Positions 63,127 to 64,000 of a stretch of 64,000 nucleotides of DNA are shown here, piece after piece (position 1 is the first letter of the stretch; every line of letters starts with the position of its first letter). The notes beneath the pieces were generated by a model. The model had not been told where the DNA came from and did not search any database. It saw only the letters and a program-made list of their open reading frames with translations. The stretch comes from CAYSFW01 sp964620675 (GTDB taxonomy: Bacteria > Pseudomonadota > Gammaproteobacteria > UWMA-0217): assembly GCA_964620675.1 (NCBI GenBank), contig CAZUJU010000015.1, positions 1 through 64,000 on the forward strand, read 5' to 3'. The position numbers were made by a program, and so were the translations under genes.

Positions 63127-63548
63127 TGATCAGGTCCTTGGCGCATCAATTGAATCAAGAAGTCGACTTCGATCTCGTTGAGCAGGGCCTTCCACGGCGG
63201 CATCGGTTTGCCGGGAATGCCTTCTAGGATCACGGTGCGGAGGTAGAAGTCGGGCTTGTCTTTGAGATTCTCCGGCAACAACGGCGTACCCAGTCCGCCG
63301 CGCATGGTCAGGCCATGGCAGGAGCCGCAGTCCTGAACGAAAAAATTGCGCAGTTCCTGCTCGCGCGCTGCGGTCAGGTCGGCCCAGGCGCCGGTCGCGG
63401 TGCTCAGCAACGCCAGGCTTAACGCCAAAGGCGGTAGAACGGCGGCGAGTCGGTGGTGCCGCGCGGGGTTCGCGCGGGTCGGCGCGTGGGGCGCCGAGGC
63501 GAATGGGGCGACCGCGCGACGATCGGGAATTTTTTCACAGGCTCTCAC
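63123..63548 (-). CDS. nirC: NirC, small cytochrome c, with repeat-derived N-terminus
   Basis: This 141-residue periplasmic cytochrome c has one heme site (CGSCH, 74-78) and a hydrophobic signal core at about residues 34-52. NirC passes electrons to the heme d1 assembly or to NirS. The start is a GTG at 63548 with GGGAG seven bases upstream. The first ten residues, MRACEKIPDR, come from the same repeat as found in nirJ, placed directly after the start codon. The n-region before the signal core is therefore unusually long, about 33 residues. Confidence 0.9.
   Translation of the reverse strand: MRACEKIPDRRAVAPFASAPHAPTRANPARHHRLAAVLPPLALSLALLSTATGAWADLTAAREQELRNFFVQDCGSCHGLTMRGGLGTPLLPENLKDKPDFYLRTVILEGIPGKPMPPWKALLNEIEVDFLIQLMRQGPDQ
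63515..63545. repeat. Interspersed coding repeat, copy at nirC start
   Basis: This copy reads on the minus strand as AGAGCCTGTGAAAAAATTCC, then CGATCGTCGCG, and encodes RACEKIPDRR. It is in the same frame as the nirJ copy at 59787-59820. Confidence 0.85.
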
Positions 63549-63611
63549 TTTATGTCTCCCAAAGACGCCGTGAGGTGGCGGTTGCGGGCCGCAGCGGCGT
63601 CTACTTCAATT

Positions 63612-64000
63612 CTAGCCATGAACGTGCGCCCTGACCTGCGCGGGGTGAATCACGTCGCCGAATTCCACAGCGGGTGCGGCAGCGAGCTCGACCACCCGCC
63701 CGATCACGATCAGGGTCGGCGGCTCAAAGGTCGCGACCCAGGGGTCGTGCTCGATGCGTTCGAGCGTGGTGACGTGAATGCGTTGGTGCGGCGTGCTGGC
63801 GTTCTGCAGCAGTGCGATTGGGGTATCGGCGCTGCGTCCGGCGCGACGCAACCGGGCGGCGATCCGGTCGAGGTTACGCAAGCCCATGTAAACAACCACC
63901 GTGGTGGTCTCGTTGGCGAGCGCATGCCAGTCGAAATCGGGCAGTTGGTCGTCGTGCGCGTTGCCGGTGACAAAGGTCACGCTGTTGGCGAGCCCGCGGT
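63612..64000 (-). CDS. nirE: Uroporphyrinogen-III C-methyltransferase, partial (NirE/CobA)
   Basis: This is the C-terminal part of a SUMT enzyme, cut by the window edge; the reading frame is open to base 64000. Visible family motifs are RGLANSVTFVTGNAHD, the TVVVYMGLRNL motif, TPIALLQNASTPHQ and LIVIGRVVELA. SUMT methylates uroporphyrinogen III to precorrin-2, the first step toward siroheme and then heme d1. The symbol nirE is from context; a CobA role cannot be ruled out. It precedes nirC by 63 bases. Confidence 0.9.
   Translation of the reverse strand, partial: RGLANSVTFVTGNAHDDQLPDFDWHALANETTTVVVYMGLRNLDRIAARLRRAGRSADTPIALLQNASTPHQRIHVTTLERIEHDPWVATFEPPTLIVIGRVVELAAAPAVEFGDVIHPAQVRAHVHG

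Overview
The window is GC-rich, gene-dense DNA from a motile, denitrifying bacterium, most probably a gammaproteobacterium. The clues are a polar-type flagellar cluster with FleQ/FlrC sigma-54 activators and FlhF/FlhG, an rnfABCDGE-nth block in the same order as the E. coli rsx-nth block, a recJ-prfB-lysS neighbourhood with the classic RF2 frameshift site, and a heme d1 (nir) cluster beside a DNR-type regulator. The genus cannot be named from the sequence alone. No rRNA, tRNA, transposase or CRISPR array was seen.

Layout. 1-8.3 kb: a diheme cytochrome c, then (minus strand) a multi-cysteine RiPP precursor (HvfA type) with its DUF692/MNIO and DUF2063 maturation pair and an MFS transporter, then (plus strand) an NdvA-like ABC exporter and a TSUP permease. 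8.5-14.9 kb: nth and a complete Rnf complex (minus strand). 15.1-21.4 kb: two Gfo/Idh/MocA oxidoreductases, a GT4 glycosyltransferase, a hexose-6-phosphate mutarotase homologue, a SlyD-like FKBP and an SDR enzyme.

21.5-49 kb: a large minus-strand flagellar region. Read in the direction of transcription it is flaG-fliD-fliS-fliT, fleQ, flrC, fliEFGHIJ, fliK, a PAS-containing chemoreceptor, fliMNOPQR, flhB, flhA, flhF, flhG, fliA and a DUF2802 gene. It lacks a flagellin gene next to flaG, a fliL gene between fliK and fliM, and the kinase gene normally found beside flrC. The FlrC receiver has lost its phosphoacceptor aspartate. Two good sigma-54 promoters (upstream of fliK and fliD) and one good sigma-28 promoter (upstream of flaG) can be read directly.

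49-50.2 kb: a 1.2 kb gap without a protein gene. It holds a perfect CRP-type palindrome, a -10 box and a strong intrinsic terminator, all correctly spaced for a small RNA of about 105 nt on the minus strand. 50.2-55.7 kb: an RpfE-like gene, recJ, prfB and lysS. 56.2-64 kb: a DNR/FNR-family regulator facing the heme d1 genes (minus strand), which read SUMT (nirE-like, cut by the window edge), nirC, nirF, nirD, nirL, nirG, nirH, nirJ and nirN. nirC and nirJ each carry an in-frame copy of the same short repeat near the N-terminus, and nirJ also carries a long perfect palindrome, so repeat elements appear to have inserted into coding sequence.

The main candidates for something new are the predicted CRP-controlled small RNA, the kinase-less FlrC with a degenerate receiver, the coding repeats in nirC/nirJ, and the RiPP operon with an MFS partner.
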